DNA from: Defluviitaleaceae bacterium
GTDB taxonomy: Bacteria; Bacillota; Clostridia; Lachnospirales; WRAA01
Length of the DNA: 16,729 nt
Direction: 5' to 3'
Assembly (NCBI GenBank): GCA_009780445.1
Contig: WRAA01000016.1
Span: 1-16,729, forward strand
The notes under the pieces were generated by a model. That model did not search any database, had not been told where the DNA came from, and saw only the letters and a program-made list of their open reading frames with translations. The number at the start of each line of letters is the position of its first letter. The first letter of the stretch is position 1. A program made the position numbers and the translations under genes. This document shows, one piece after another, positions 8,347 through 15,669 of the stretch.

Positions 8347-9870
8347 ATGAATGATCTGGTTGGTACGGCACGGGCGCAGGATGATCCCGGCGCGGAATGT
8401 TTCCGGCCTCTGTATCTGCCGTTTGTGGATATACCGCAACACACGGATGCTGAGGCGGAGGGCGGTTATAACGTAGCAACACATGCCGGAATGCCCGGGT
8501 TTGGGTCGAACTTGGAAGAGGAGCTTGCGAACGGCAAGCCGGAAAGCTCTCGGTTCTACAGCGAAACAATACTCAGCAAGCAGCGCAAGAACGATCTTGA
8601 AGCAAAGTTCTTCCGGCAAAGCCGCTTCGCCGTGATTGTGGCGGTGTTCTTCATAACAGGCGGCGTGTTTGTGGCCATGGGTGTTATGATGCTGTTGCGG
8701 ACGGATTCGCCGGACGCGGTGGCGGCGACACAGCCGAACATCAGGGTCGCCGTGGCGGAATCGCCGGCTGTCTCTCCTTCGATTGGCGAGGCTGACGGGC
8801 AGTTCACATTAGGCACCGGCAGCGGTACCGGCAGCACAGCACAGCGCAGTTTTAACAGCGACTACATCGCTTCGGCATGGATGGTGTCCAACCATATTGT
8901 CGAGCTTGTGGCATATATCGAGCCGTCGGTTGCGGCTATCAGCACCACGGGCGCGTCTGCGGAACTCTTCACGGGCAACCCCTTTCGGGGGTTCGGTGAG
9001 CGGCCGCTCAGCGGCTCCGGCTCTGGCATACTCTTTGCCGCCGACGATGAGCGTGTATATATCGTCACAAACGCCCACGTTATCGAGAGCGCAAACAACG
9101 TGGAAGTCCGCGTGATGGGCAGTTCGCCCGTGAACGCAAGGCTTGTCGGCATGGATACGGACGAAGATCTGGCCGTAATTTCCATCATGAAGGCAGACTT
9201 TGAGGGCGCCGGGCTTACGCAGTGGTCTCTGGCACGCTTTGGCGATTCCGACGAAATGCAGGTCGGGCAAATGGTTATCGCCATCGGCAACGCGCTCGGC
9301 GGCGGAAACACGGCCACCAACGGCGTGATATCCGCGCGGGAACAGCGCATAATGGTCGAAGGGCGTTTGTACACGGTTCTCCAGACCAATGCCGCGATCA
9401 ACCCGGGCAACAGCGGAGGCCCCCTCGTTAACATGGACGGCGAGATAGTAGGCATCAACACTGCCAAGATATCACGGTCCTACAATGTGGAGGGAATGGG
9501 CTACAGCATCACCGCAAACTCGGCAAGGCCTGTGATCGAACGCTTCATGAACCGCATATCGGACCGCGCGTTCCTGGGTGTTACGGGGCAGACTATTTCC
9601 GGGGAAATCGCTGAAATGTACGGCCTTCCCGGTATCGGCGTGTTTGTGGAATCTGTGTTGGAAGGCACTCCCGCGCAGGCCGCGGGGATCGAAAGCGGTG
9701 ACATCATCACATCCTTCGACGGTGAAACCGTTATGTCGATGGAATCCTTGCAGGAAAGCGTAGCCCGGCGGAATGTAGGGGATTCGGTGGCCGTCAGGAT
9801 TATCCGGGGCGGCAGCGAGTTCTTGAGCAAGGATGTTGTGCTGGACAGATTGATTGATACAAGTTTCTAG
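8347..9870 (+). CDS. Membrane-anchored HtrA/DegP-type serine protease with one PDZ domain
   Basis: A 507-residue trypsin-like protease of the HtrA family (compare HtrA/HtrB/YycK-HtrC in Bacillus), which degrades misfolded exported proteins. Residues 1-93 are a polar, acidic cytoplasmic segment. One membrane helix follows at about 94-117 (FAVIVAVFFITGGVFVAMGV), then a low-complexity linker to about 170. The protease domain is at about 185-400 with catalytic H244 (TNAHV), D274 (DEDLAV) and S356 (NPGNSGGPL). A PDZ domain spans about 408-495 (FLGVTG, AGIESGDIITSFDG). The start chosen is the ATG at 8347, with GGGAGG 7 bases upstream. Earlier in-frame ATGs at 8245 and 8299 lack good ribosome binding sites. 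A strong terminator follows at 9962. Extracellular orientation of the protease is inferred from the single N-terminal anchor. Confidence 0.9.
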   Translation: MNDLVGTARAQDDPGAECFRPLYLPFVDIPQHTDAEAEGGYNVATHAGMPGFGSNLEEELANGKPESSRFYSETILSKQRKNDLEAKFFRQSRFAVIVAVFFITGGVFVAMGVMMLLRTDSPDAVAATQPNIRVAVAESPAVSPSIGEADGQFTLGTGSGTGSTAQRSFNSDYIASAWMVSNHIVELVAYIEPSVAAISTTGASAELFTGNPFRGFGERPLSGSGSGILFAADDERVYIVTNAHVIESANNVEVRVMGSSPVNARLVGMDTDEDLAVISIMKADFEGAGLTQWSLARFGDSDEMQVGQMVIAIGNALGGGNTATNGVISAREQRIMVEGRLYTVLQTNAAINPGNSGGPLVNMDGEIVGINTAKISRSYNVEGMGYSITANSARPVIERFMNRISDRAFLGVTGQTISGEIAEMYGLPGIGVFVESVLEGTPAQAAGIESGDIITSFDGETVMSMESLQESVARRNVGDSVAVRIIRGGSEFLSKDVVLDRLIDTSF

Positions 9871-9925
9871 CCTGAACAGTTCTATTTGAGCTTTAACATA
9901 GCCTTGAAGAATTTGAGTTCTTCCC

Positions 9926-9944
9926 TCTCGAAACTATTTCGAGA
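9926..9944. repeat. Short inverted repeat after the htrA-like gene
   Basis: TCTCGAA and TTCGAGA form 7-bp arms around the loop ACTAT, about 55 bases after the htrA-like stop and just ahead of the main terminator. It is not followed by a T run, so probably not a terminator alone. It may stabilise the 3' end. Confidence 0.4.
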
Positions 9945-9961
9945 AAATTCCCCTCCTTTTA

Positions 9962-9994
9962 AGAGCGTCTGACATCAGACGCTCTCTTTTTTTT
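9962..9994 (+). terminator. Intrinsic terminator of the htrA-like gene
   Basis: A perfect 10-bp stem, AGAGCGTCTG / CAGACGCTCT with loop ACAT, is followed on the plus strand by C and eight T residues. It lies 92 bases after the htrA-like stop and separates that gene from the cotJ operon. Confidence 0.93.
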
Positions 9995-10064
9995 CGTTGG
10001 GTAGCCAATAACGACCGCCCTTCATAATATGTACGTAGAATCCGTATTACGAGGAGGAAGCACT

Positions 10065-10265
10065 TTGTCTGAAACGATCGAATTACGTGACCGGAGCGTT
10101 GACCAAGCGCACCACGGAGGGCATGTCGGCGGGCATGAGCTTGCGCGCGCATATGTTCCGATGCAGGGGTTTACGGAAATGTCAAGCCCTGCCGCAGGGC
10201 TTAGGGACGGGACGATATTCCCCGTTCTTCTCAGGCCGTACACACCTAAACGTGGGGGGAGGTAG
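10065..10265 (+). CDS. cotJA: Spore coat-associated protein CotJA
   Basis: A 66-residue protein matching the small CotJA family. In Bacillus the cotJ operon is made in the mother cell and its products enter the inner spore coat. The core ELARAYVPMQ (25-34) followed by AAGLRDGTIFPVLLRPY (43-59) fits the family pattern of an AYVPxQ motif, then a GTIFPxL..P(F/Y) end. The N-terminal 24 residues are His/Gly-rich and not conserved. The start is taken as TTG at 10065 because GGAGG lies 7 bases upstream. An in-frame ATG at 10029 has no ribosome binding site. It is the first gene of a tight three-gene operon: the cotJB ATG begins 3 bases after this stop, and the RBS of cotJB (GGGGGAGG) overlaps the end of this gene. 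A sporulation promoter is expected upstream, but I could not identify one with confidence. Confidence 0.85.
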   Translation: MSETIELRDRSVDQAHHGGHVGGHELARAYVPMQGFTEMSSPAAGLRDGTIFPVLLRPYTPKRGGR

Positions 10266-10267
10266 CC

Positions 10268-10588
10268 ATGGAGACACAGAATCACCATCACGGTAATCAG
10301 CATTGGCACGAGCGCGACGCGCTTCTGAGAAGGTTGACAGAACTTGACTTTATGCTGGTGGATCTTGCGATGTTTTTGAACACGCACCCGGGCGAAGCGG
10401 CCGCCGTAGAGGAGTATAACAAGGTAGTGTGCGAGGCGGACAAAGTACGCTCCGGCTACGAAAAGCTGGTCGGGCCGCTCTGCTCCTTCCGCTCCAAGAA
10501 CAACGCGCCAACGTGGATATGGCCGGACGAACCGTGGCCGTGGAGCCGCGAAGGCAACTTCAGCATAACGGAAGGGGAGGCTCGCTAA
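10268..10588 (+). CDS. cotJB: Spore coat protein CotJB
   Basis: A 106-residue protein of the CotJB family, the second component of the CotJ inner-coat complex. The helical core LLRRLTELDFMLVDLAMFLN near 19-38, then THPGEAAAVEEYNKVV, and the Trp-rich end WIWPDEPWPW at about 83-92 are characteristic. The extreme N-terminus is His-rich (HHHGNQHWHERD). The ATG at 10268 has GGGGGAGG about 5 bases upstream. The stop codon overlaps the cotJC ATG (TAATG), a sign of translational coupling. The family length is usually about 85-90, so the N-terminal extension and C-terminal tail are slightly long. It appears intact, unlike its downstream partner. Confidence 0.92.
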   Translation: METQNHHHGNQHWHERDALLRRLTELDFMLVDLAMFLNTHPGEAAAVEEYNKVVCEADKVRSGYEKLVGPLCSFRSKNNAPTWIWPDEPWPWSREGNFSITEGEAR

Positions 10589-10773
10589 TGTGGATATACG
10601 AGAAAAAGCTGGAATACCCTGTCAAGATCACGAAGTGCAACCCCGCGCTTGCCAAGATAATCATTGCGCAGTACGGCGGGCCTGACGGCGAACTGGGGGC
10701 GGCTCTGAGATACCTTAGCCAGCGGTTTACAATGGTTACTCCGCAGGCCAAGGCCACCCTTAATGATATAGGT
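10588..10773 (+). pseudogene. cotJC: cotJC, 5' fragment only (first 62 codons), interrupted by mobile DNA
   Basis: The start of the manganese-catalase-like spore coat protein CotJC. Codons 1-62 match closely: MWIYEKKLEYPV, then LAKIIIAQYGGPDGELGAAL and RYLSQRFTM, ending at AKATLNDIG. Family members normally continue directly into TEELAHLEM, which supplies di-manganese ligands. Here the match ends at the GGT codon at 10771-10773. The frame then reads unrelated residues to a stop at 10885-10887. The next recognisable sequence is the C-terminus of a serine recombinase on the other strand. This is what a skin-like insertion in a sporulation gene looks like. The 3' part, with most metal ligands, is not in the window on either strand by eye. 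It may lie beyond the right edge and be rejoined by excision, or be lost. The ATG overlaps the cotJB stop. Confidence 0.9.
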
Positions 10774-10788
10774 ATGTCGTGTGCGGAA

Positions 10789-10845
10789 AGGTGTCAAACC
10801 CGCAAACCCGCTCTCTTCCCGGGTTTCAAGGCTATTTCGACACCT
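10789..10845. repeat. Nested inverted repeat 15 bases inside the cotJC junction
   Basis: Outer arms AGGTGTC (10789-10795) and GACACCT (10839-10845) enclose inner arms AAACCCG (10796-10802) and CGGGTTT (10820-10826). CAAACCCG is also directly repeated at about 10795-10810. The structure overlaps the last codons and stop of the minus-strand recombinase remnant, so it may be its terminator (the minus strand continues ...GACACCTTT). It may alternatively be recombinase arm-binding structure next to the attachment site. Confidence 0.7.
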
Positions 10846-11302
10846 TCGTTGTTTTTGCATATTGCCATTTGTGCGGAAGCAGCTTGAGACATACCTCCAT
10901 ATTGTCCATGCTATGGAGAACCATGCGGTCAAGCAAGTTGCGGAAGAATGCTTCTTCCATGGCAGCGTTGTATACAATCTCATTTACCGCGGAAGTGATG
11001 TCTGTAATCAGCTCGCTTTGCCGGCGAATGATGTCGCTTCGCTTATCAATGCCAATGAGTACCTCATTCAGTTGCTCAAGCCTTGATTCGCACTTTGAAC
11101 GCTTGTCAACAAACTCTTCCCGTGTGATATCGTTGCTCATGTAGAGGTCTATCAAGCGGTCTCTTTGTTCTTCGACACTGCGTATTTGTTCATGCAAACT
11201 TCCAACATTGGAGCCGCCGCCTTCACGGGCAACGATAGACTGTATGACTTGTATCGTGTTCTTTATTATGGCGGCTTTATCCATCTCCAGGCTATTAACC
11301 AC
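10832..11302 (-). pseudogene. Large serine recombinase (A), C-terminal fragment
   Basis: About 156 residues of the C-terminal coiled-coil region of a large serine recombinase (TnpX/integrase type). It opens with NSLEMDKAAIIKNTIQVIQ, then a heptad-rich stretch (about 33-110, SVEEQRDRLIDLYMSNDITR and on, with LEQLNEVLIGIDKRSD). It ends with the family-typical FFRNLLDRMVLHSMDNMEV and LKLLPHKW near the C-terminus. The resolvase catalytic domain, the recombinase domain and the zinc ribbon are absent. The frame is closed by TAG at 11327-11329, and the only start-like codon is GTG at 11302, so this is not an intact gene. It sits immediately inside the cotJC junction. It belongs to the same broad family as the plus-strand N-terminal fragment at 15670, but whether the two are halves of one gene is inference. 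Confidence 0.8.
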
Positions 11303-11360
11303 AAGTAACCAACTTATGGCGAAGCGCTAATGTTAAAAGTAAATCATGCCTGTACTTCCT

Positions 11361-12824
11361 TCAAACCTTGTGGCGGTAAAATATATCCACCTTCTGCCGC
11401 CGGGGTGTACCGCCATCGCTGTCGTAAATGACGATATGGTCAATCAACTCCGATATTACTCCGGTGGTCAGCTTTTCAATATCCGTGAATTTTTTTATAA
11501 GCCCGTAAAACATTTCCATGTTTTCATCATCGGGATTTTGCTTATCAAGCTGTGACTTTAGCGCGTTAATAGCGGATTGCAAGCCATTCTGCTCGGCTGT
11601 ATAATCGCCAAACAGGATGGCGAACCTATCATCCGGGATTACGCCAAGGGCGTTCTGCTCGAAGAGCCGCTTGATTATTATATCCAACTCGGCAGACCGC
11701 GATCTTGCCTTTTCCAATTCCTTTTTATTATGGCTTTCGCCGGCATCGTTTTTATCATCACATAACTGTTTAACATATGCCTTGAAATCTTCCTCCGATT
11801 GACCGCAAATTTCAGCCAGTCTGCGTATATCGTTTAATATCGCATCGTAAAGAATATGGTAGCCGATATAGTGTGACGTACACAGTTTTGAACTGCGGCG
11901 GTAACGGTTACAGCAGAAACTGCCGTGTTTATGTCTGCCTTGCGAGTTCTGGTATGCAAGGTTTCGCCCACAGGATGAACACCGCAGCTTTCCGACAAAC
12001 ACATTTTCGCCCTTCCTTATATTGGTTGGGCGTTTTACGGATGCCAGTTTTTGCACATGCCAAAATTCATCTTCGTTTATGATGGCTTTGTGCGTATTAC
12101 AAACGGTGATCCAATTCTCCTGCGGCACATTCTCCAGTTTTTTTACTTTGAAGCTTTTTACGGACTGCTTGCCGCCCACCATATGCCCCATGTAAACGCG
12201 GTTCTTCAAGATGTTCTGCACACAGCCTTTATTCCAAAGTGTGGGAAGATCTGCGTTAAACATATTCTTCCATTTGCCCGTCCGCTGGTGCGAATATGCC
12301 CTCGGAATCAGAATCCCGTCGTTTGTCATAATCCCGGCAATGGTTTTCGCCGGAACACCCTGTGCCGCCAATGCAAACATCTTTTTTACATGTGTTGCGG
12401 CATGTTCATCCACAATCAGTTTGTGTTTATTTTCGGGATCTCGCAAATAACCGTATGGCGCATATGTTCCGGTAAATTCGCCTTTTTGGGCGCGAACTTT
12501 AAAACTTGAGCGGATTTTTTTCGATATATCCCGTGCGTAATACTCGTTTATTATGGATTTAAAGCCCATAATTTCATTTTCGCCGTAAAGAGTGTCTATA
12601 TTATCATTCAAGGCTATAAAACGAATATCATTCTGCGGAAAAAAAATCTCGGTATAGTAAGCAACCATGGCATTATTTCTGCCAAGCCGGGAAAGGTCTT
12701 TACACAACACAATCCCAATTTTATCATTTTCTATGTCGTCAATCATCCGCTTGAACTGCTGTCTTTCAAAAGTGGTCCCGGAAATTCCATCATCTATGTT
12801 ATTGGCGAGTTTGATACAATTAAA
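11361..12824 (-). pseudogene. Large serine recombinase (B) lacking its catalytic N-terminus
   Basis: The body of a TnpX-like large serine recombinase that integrates and excises elements as circles. Reading frame and homology start at about 12797 with IDDGISGTTFERQQFKRM. CKDLSRLGRNNAMVAYYTE, the ALNDNID block, EYYARDISKKIRSSF and the recombinase domain (APYGYLRDPENKHKLIVDE) follow. A zinc-ribbon CxxC (C256/C259, numbered from the Met at 12746) and CC...C (278, 279, 289) come next, then a coiled coil at about 325-405 and the C-terminus FYRHKV. The missing part is about the first 55-60 residues, including the nucleophilic serine (normally in YCRLS). A TAA at 12825-12827 closes the frame upstream, after seven codons that do not look like the family. 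The likely missing head, MKQREITAAIYCRLSRDDG, is found on the opposite strand at 16553. It probably encodes no active recombinase. Confidence 0.88.
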
Positions 12825-12858
12825 TTATTCTCATTAATAAAATATGGACTGGCATGGT

Positions 12859-12894
12859 GCAAGCGGACTTGCTGGGTGCATTTACATGGATGCA
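12859..12894. repeat. Two adjacent small hairpins near the recombinase B breakpoint
   Basis: GCAAG-CGGA-CTTGC (12859-12872) is followed at once by TGCAT-TTACATGG-ATGCA (12877-12894). They lie about 35-70 bases outside the point where recombinase B homology is lost. Short arms like these can occur by chance. Confidence 0.4.
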
Positions 12895-12939
12895 TTGACA
12901 CTTTTACCGATGTAAAAACCCCACCAAGATGTTCATTTT

Positions 12940-13224
12940 TCAGTGGGATATTTTTATTTTCGTGTCATCTTTGAAAGTAAAGCGCACATCCTTTTCGCTA
13001 TAGACTGTAGTGAACGAGTGTTCGCCGAAGCACGGAAAGACCGCTTGGACCGTATCAATGGCATCGTCATGACCAAGGAGTGGGTCACTTCCCTTGACGA
13101 ATGAGTCCGCAACAACCACGCGCCGATGCACGGTGTTAAAGTGCCGTACAATCAAGACTTCATCCTGCCAAACGGCAACCAAGGTTTCGTGCCCGGAATG
13201 ATAGGAGACCCCAAGGGACGACAT
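12940..13224 (-). CDS. Possible 94-residue protein or remnant, family not recognised
   Basis: An open frame of 94 codons from the ATG at 13222-13224 with only a weak GGA upstream. The middle reads like structured protein (HETLVAVWQDEVLIVRHF, RRVVVADSFVKG), then GHDDAIDTVQAVF. An HDD-hydrophobic-DA pattern also occurs near the C-terminus of phage terminase nuclease domains, so it could be a decayed terminase piece, but that is weak. The interval from 12825 to 13384 contains nothing else I can support. The plus strand there holds only short frames. A weak stem (CCCAC / GTGGG, 12920-12947) followed by a T-rich run lies beside its stop codon. Confidence 0.25.
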   Translation of the reverse strand: MSSLGVSYHSGHETLVAVWQDEVLIVRHFNTVHRRVVVADSFVKGSDPLLGHDDAIDTVQAVFPCFGEHSFTTVYSEKDVRFTFKDDTKIKISH

Positions 13225-13384
13225 AATTTTCCAGAGTATCCGTCAACACCAAAGGGGGATAGTGGTCATGAATTCCTGATAAGCTCAAAAACTTCGAGCA
13301 TTAAAAGCTAGATGTGCAAACCATAAAATGAAAGAGGTTACAAGTCGAAAGGAATAAATGTGTAAACTTCAATGAAATATTTTT

Positions 13385-13402
13385 GAAATTACGTGTAATT
13401 TC
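13385..13402. promoter_or_regulatory. Palindrome upstream of the ATPase promoter (candidate operator)
   Basis: GAAATTAC and GTAATTTC form a perfect 8-bp inverted repeat around GT, ending 4 bases before the -35 box at 13407. The position fits an operator for a dimeric regulator. No regulator gene is recognised nearby. Confidence 0.5.
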
Positions 13403-13406
13403 ATTC

Positions 13407-13435
13407 TTGAAATTCAAGTAAAAGCGTGTTAAACT
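13407..13435 (+). promoter_or_regulatory. Promoter of the AAA ATPase/DUF4143 gene
   Basis: TTGAAA (13407-13412), a 17-base spacer and TAACT-like TAAACT (13430-13435), with TG at -15/-14 as in an extended -10. It lies about 75 bases before the ATG and fits a housekeeping sigma factor. Confidence 0.55.
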
Positions 13436-13511
13436 GTATATGGTATGTATCCACGATTGCTGGCGCAATATATTTTTGTCTGCGCAAACCCATAAATAAC
13501 GAGGTGATCCC

Positions 13512-14804
13512 ATGTACAGAACAGCACTAGATAAACTTATCGCTTGGAAAAACGACCCCCACCGCAAGCCTTTAATCATGAAGGGTGCACGGCAAGTGGG
13601 CAAGACTTGGCTGATGCATGAGTTTGGCAAAAATCATTATACAGACTATGTTTATTATAACTTCGATGAAGAGGATGAGCTGAAGTCTATTTTTGAAATC
13701 AATAAAAACCCTCATAGGATTGTTGAGCTGCTAGGGATGCTTGGTGGCCGCAAGATTATCCCCGGCGAGACTCTTATTATATTTGACGAGATACAGGAAT
13801 GTCCTTCGGCTCTTAATGCTTTGAAGTATTTCAGAGAGAAGGCTAATGAGTATCATGTTATTTCGGCAGGGAGCTTGCTTGGGACGTTGCTTGCACAGCC
13901 GAAGTCCTTTCCTGTAGGACAAGTCAATCTGTTGGAGCTTTATCCAATGATGTTTGATGAATTTTTGGCGGCTATAGATGCTCCGCTGTATTCTTTTTAT
14001 AAGCAAATCAAAAAGGGGCAGCCTGTTGAGGATGTGTTCCATAGCAGATTGCTGGAGGCGTATAACTACTATCTTATCATAGGTGGTCTGCCAGAATGTG
14101 TCTATGCATGGGTTCACCAAAAAGACCCGCAGAGGATACAGCAGATTCAAAACGAATTAATCACCATCTACGAAAACGACTTCGCCAAGCATAATGGCAA
14201 GGTTAACAGCGGAAGGATACTGCTTGTGTTCCGTAGCATAGTTACGCAGCTTGCCAAGCCCAATGAAAAATTTGTCTATGGCGCACTCAAGGAAGGTGCT
14301 AGGGCCAGAGAGTTTGAAGAAGCTATTGAGTGGTTGGTGTCTGCTGGTATGCTTAACCGTGTCTATAATGTTTTCAAGCCGGAGCATCCGCTCAAAGCCT
14401 TTGACCAACTAAATAATTTCAAGTTATTCCTGTTTGACACAGGGCTACTAAAGCATATGGCAGGCGTAGACAATTCTGTTATCCTGCTAAAGAGCGATTA
14501 CCAATTCAAAGGGCCGCTGACAGAAAACTTTGTACTCCAACAGCTACAAGGGCAGTTTGATGTTGAGCCACGTTTTTATGCCAATAAAAATGGCGAGATT
14601 GATTTTCTTATCCAAAACGGCATGGAGATTATTCCTGTGGAAGTTAAGGGCGGCGAAGAAAAAGGAGCGGCTAGTTTTAAGGCTTATATAAAGCACCGCC
14701 GGCCACAGACGGCTATTCGTTTTTCTAAACGAGGCTATGTAACGGATGGTGCTATTACTAATCTGCCTTTGTATTTTGCAGGCATGACCGAGCGGTTAAT
14801 ATGA
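13512..14804 (+). CDS. AAA ATPase with DUF4143 and nuclease-like C-terminus
   Basis: A 430-residue intact protein of the common ATP-binding AAA_14/DUF4143 family. Walker A is GARQVGKTW (25-33) and Walker B is LIIFDEIQ (88-95). An SAGSLLG sensor-type segment lies at about 118-124, and NLLELYPMMFDEFL near 139-152 is typical of the family. A winged-helix-like middle follows (about 200-310). The C-terminal DUF4143 part has GPLTENFV (334-341), GEIDFL (361-366) and PVEVKG (375-380). Glu337, Asp364, Glu377 and Lys379 match the spacing of a PD-(D/E)XK nuclease-like core. The molecular role is not established. Members are frequent passengers of genomic islands. The ATG at 13512 has GAGGTG 5 bases upstream. 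It has its own promoter, upstream palindrome and terminator. It is the only clearly intact gene in the element and appears to be cargo. Confidence 0.87.
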   Translation: MYRTALDKLIAWKNDPHRKPLIMKGARQVGKTWLMHEFGKNHYTDYVYYNFDEEDELKSIFEINKNPHRIVELLGMLGGRKIIPGETLIIFDEIQECPSALNALKYFREKANEYHVISAGSLLGTLLAQPKSFPVGQVNLLELYPMMFDEFLAAIDAPLYSFYKQIKKGQPVEDVFHSRLLEAYNYYLIIGGLPECVYAWVHQKDPQRIQQIQNELITIYENDFAKHNGKVNSGRILLVFRSIVTQLAKPNEKFVYGALKEGARAREFEEAIEWLVSAGMLNRVYNVFKPEHPLKAFDQLNNFKLFLFDTGLLKHMAGVDNSVILLKSDYQFKGPLTENFVLQQLQGQFDVEPRFYANKNGEIDFLIQNGMEIIPVEVKGGEEKGAASFKAYIKHRRPQTAIRFSKRGYVTDGAITNLPLYFAGMTERLI

Positions 14805-14835
14805 AGTTTGAAAGTTAAAAACAACACCCACAATC

Positions 14836-14866
14836 ACAGCCCACGCAAATATGCTCGGGCTGTTTT
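14836..14866 (+). terminator. Likely terminator of the ATPase gene
   Basis: Stem ACAGCCC (14836-14842) and GGGCTGT (14857-14863), 14-base loop, followed by a short T run. It starts 32 bases after the ATPase stop. The T run is short, so moderate confidence. Confidence 0.6.
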
Positions 14867-14969
14867 ATGCCACGGCATTCTAATTTCCCCAAAACTTCTG
14901 AACGTCTGCCAAGCGTTGAAAAAAGTTGGGAATGCTGGAAGGGTCGAAAAGATTATTTCTGGAGAGTGA

Positions 14970-15199
14970 TTACTTAAAAGTAGATAAAGCGATAGATTGA
15001 AACACCATAAATACACTGGACTTTCTTAGATAGTGCCATAATTTTAGGTTGCGTCGACCATATCTTCGGACTTCGACACAACTTTAGTTTTGCGTGTAAA
15101 ATGCCCAAGGTTATGCCTTGTGTTGCTGTTATCACGTTCAATGGAAACAGTTCCCGATTTACCGATTATGTGCCGCTCTTTCGGAAGAACTTTGGCAAA
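14970..15199 (-). pseudogene. IS1-family transposase remnant, C-terminal part
   Basis: On the minus strand 15199-15047 reads FAKVLPKERHIIGKSGTVSI, then ERDNSNTRHNLGHFTRKTKV and VSKSEDMVDAT. This strongly resembles the C-terminal catalytic region of IS1-family transposases (ERxNSxxRxxLxRFxRKTKxxSKSxEM). A frameshift after DAT is needed to continue as KLWHYLRKSSVF to the stop at 14970. The frame upstream of 15199 is closed by TAA, and the N-terminal half is not recognisable. The 14867-15413 interval holds nothing else I can identify apart from this remnant and the hairpin at 15375. No terminal inverted repeats could be defined. It is clearly inactive. Confidence 0.72.
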
Positions 15200-15374
15200 T
15201 TATTTCATCAAGCACTAAAGGTATGGTTTTTGTTTCATTGGTTTTACAATCAACAACCTTTTGCGAAATACAAAACCCAACCAAATGTACTTAAACCCGC
15301 AAAGACTTGACCACCGCCGGGTTAGCCGCCCAAAGGAGACCACATCGGAGTAATATGGACAATTCCGGGCTTCA

Positions 15375-15406
15375 TACCCTCTTATAAGCGTTTACGCAAG
15401 GGGGTA
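15375..15406 (+). promoter_or_regulatory. Hairpin that could mask the ribosome binding site of the 60-residue gene
   Basis: TACCC (15375-15379) can pair with GGGTA (15402-15406), and GCGT (15388-15391) with ACGC (15394-15397). The G-rich ribosome binding site of the gene at 15414 lies inside the right arm. It suggests, but does not show, translational control. Confidence 0.35.
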
Positions 15407-15413
15407 GCCTGAC

Positions 15414-15596
15414 TTGCGGAAGAAGAATGAATATACGTATGTCGGCAGCCCTGTCTCCAAGATTACGAAGGAAGATAATGCTGACTTCATACTCAATTAT
15501 CAAAGATCAGTACTCCTCGCTCTGGTTGAACGGAAACTGCTTACACCTACGCAATGTGAACAGTGCATAGAGGAACTGGAGCGTCTGCGCAGATAG
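15414..15596 (+). CDS. Small protein upstream of a serine recombinase, unknown function
   Basis: A 60-residue protein starting at TTG with AGGGGGTAG about 6 bases upstream. YVGSPVSKITKEDNADFILN (9-28) leads into a helical C-terminus, YQRSVLLALVERKLLTPTQC then EQCIEELERLRR. The end resembles the short helical SHOCT-like tails that follow 'lle.GlLT..e', but I would not assign a domain. It lies 73 bases before the recombinase A N-terminal fragment on the same strand, so it may belong to that recombination module as an accessory factor. Sequence composition looks protein-coding. A read-through to an excision or directionality role would be speculation. Confidence 0.6.
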   Translation: MRKKNEYTYVGSPVSKITKEDNADFILNYQRSVLLALVERKLLTPTQCEQCIEELERLRR

Positions 15597-15669
15597 AACT
15601 ATGCGGCGGTTAAGACTCTGTGCTTGGCTGCCGGTCAAGTATATATTCCGTATCGAAGGGAGCATCAGT

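Noticed and set aside
10000..10060. Sporulation sigma-E or sigma-K promoter for cotJ (CATAATAT at about 10023)
   Set aside because: A -10-like CATA is present, but no -35 element lies at the proper distance, so I could not support it although such a promoter is expected.
10779..11144. Plus-strand frames over the recombinase A tail
   Set aside because: These are antisense to a recognisable recombinase C-terminus and have no family-like features.
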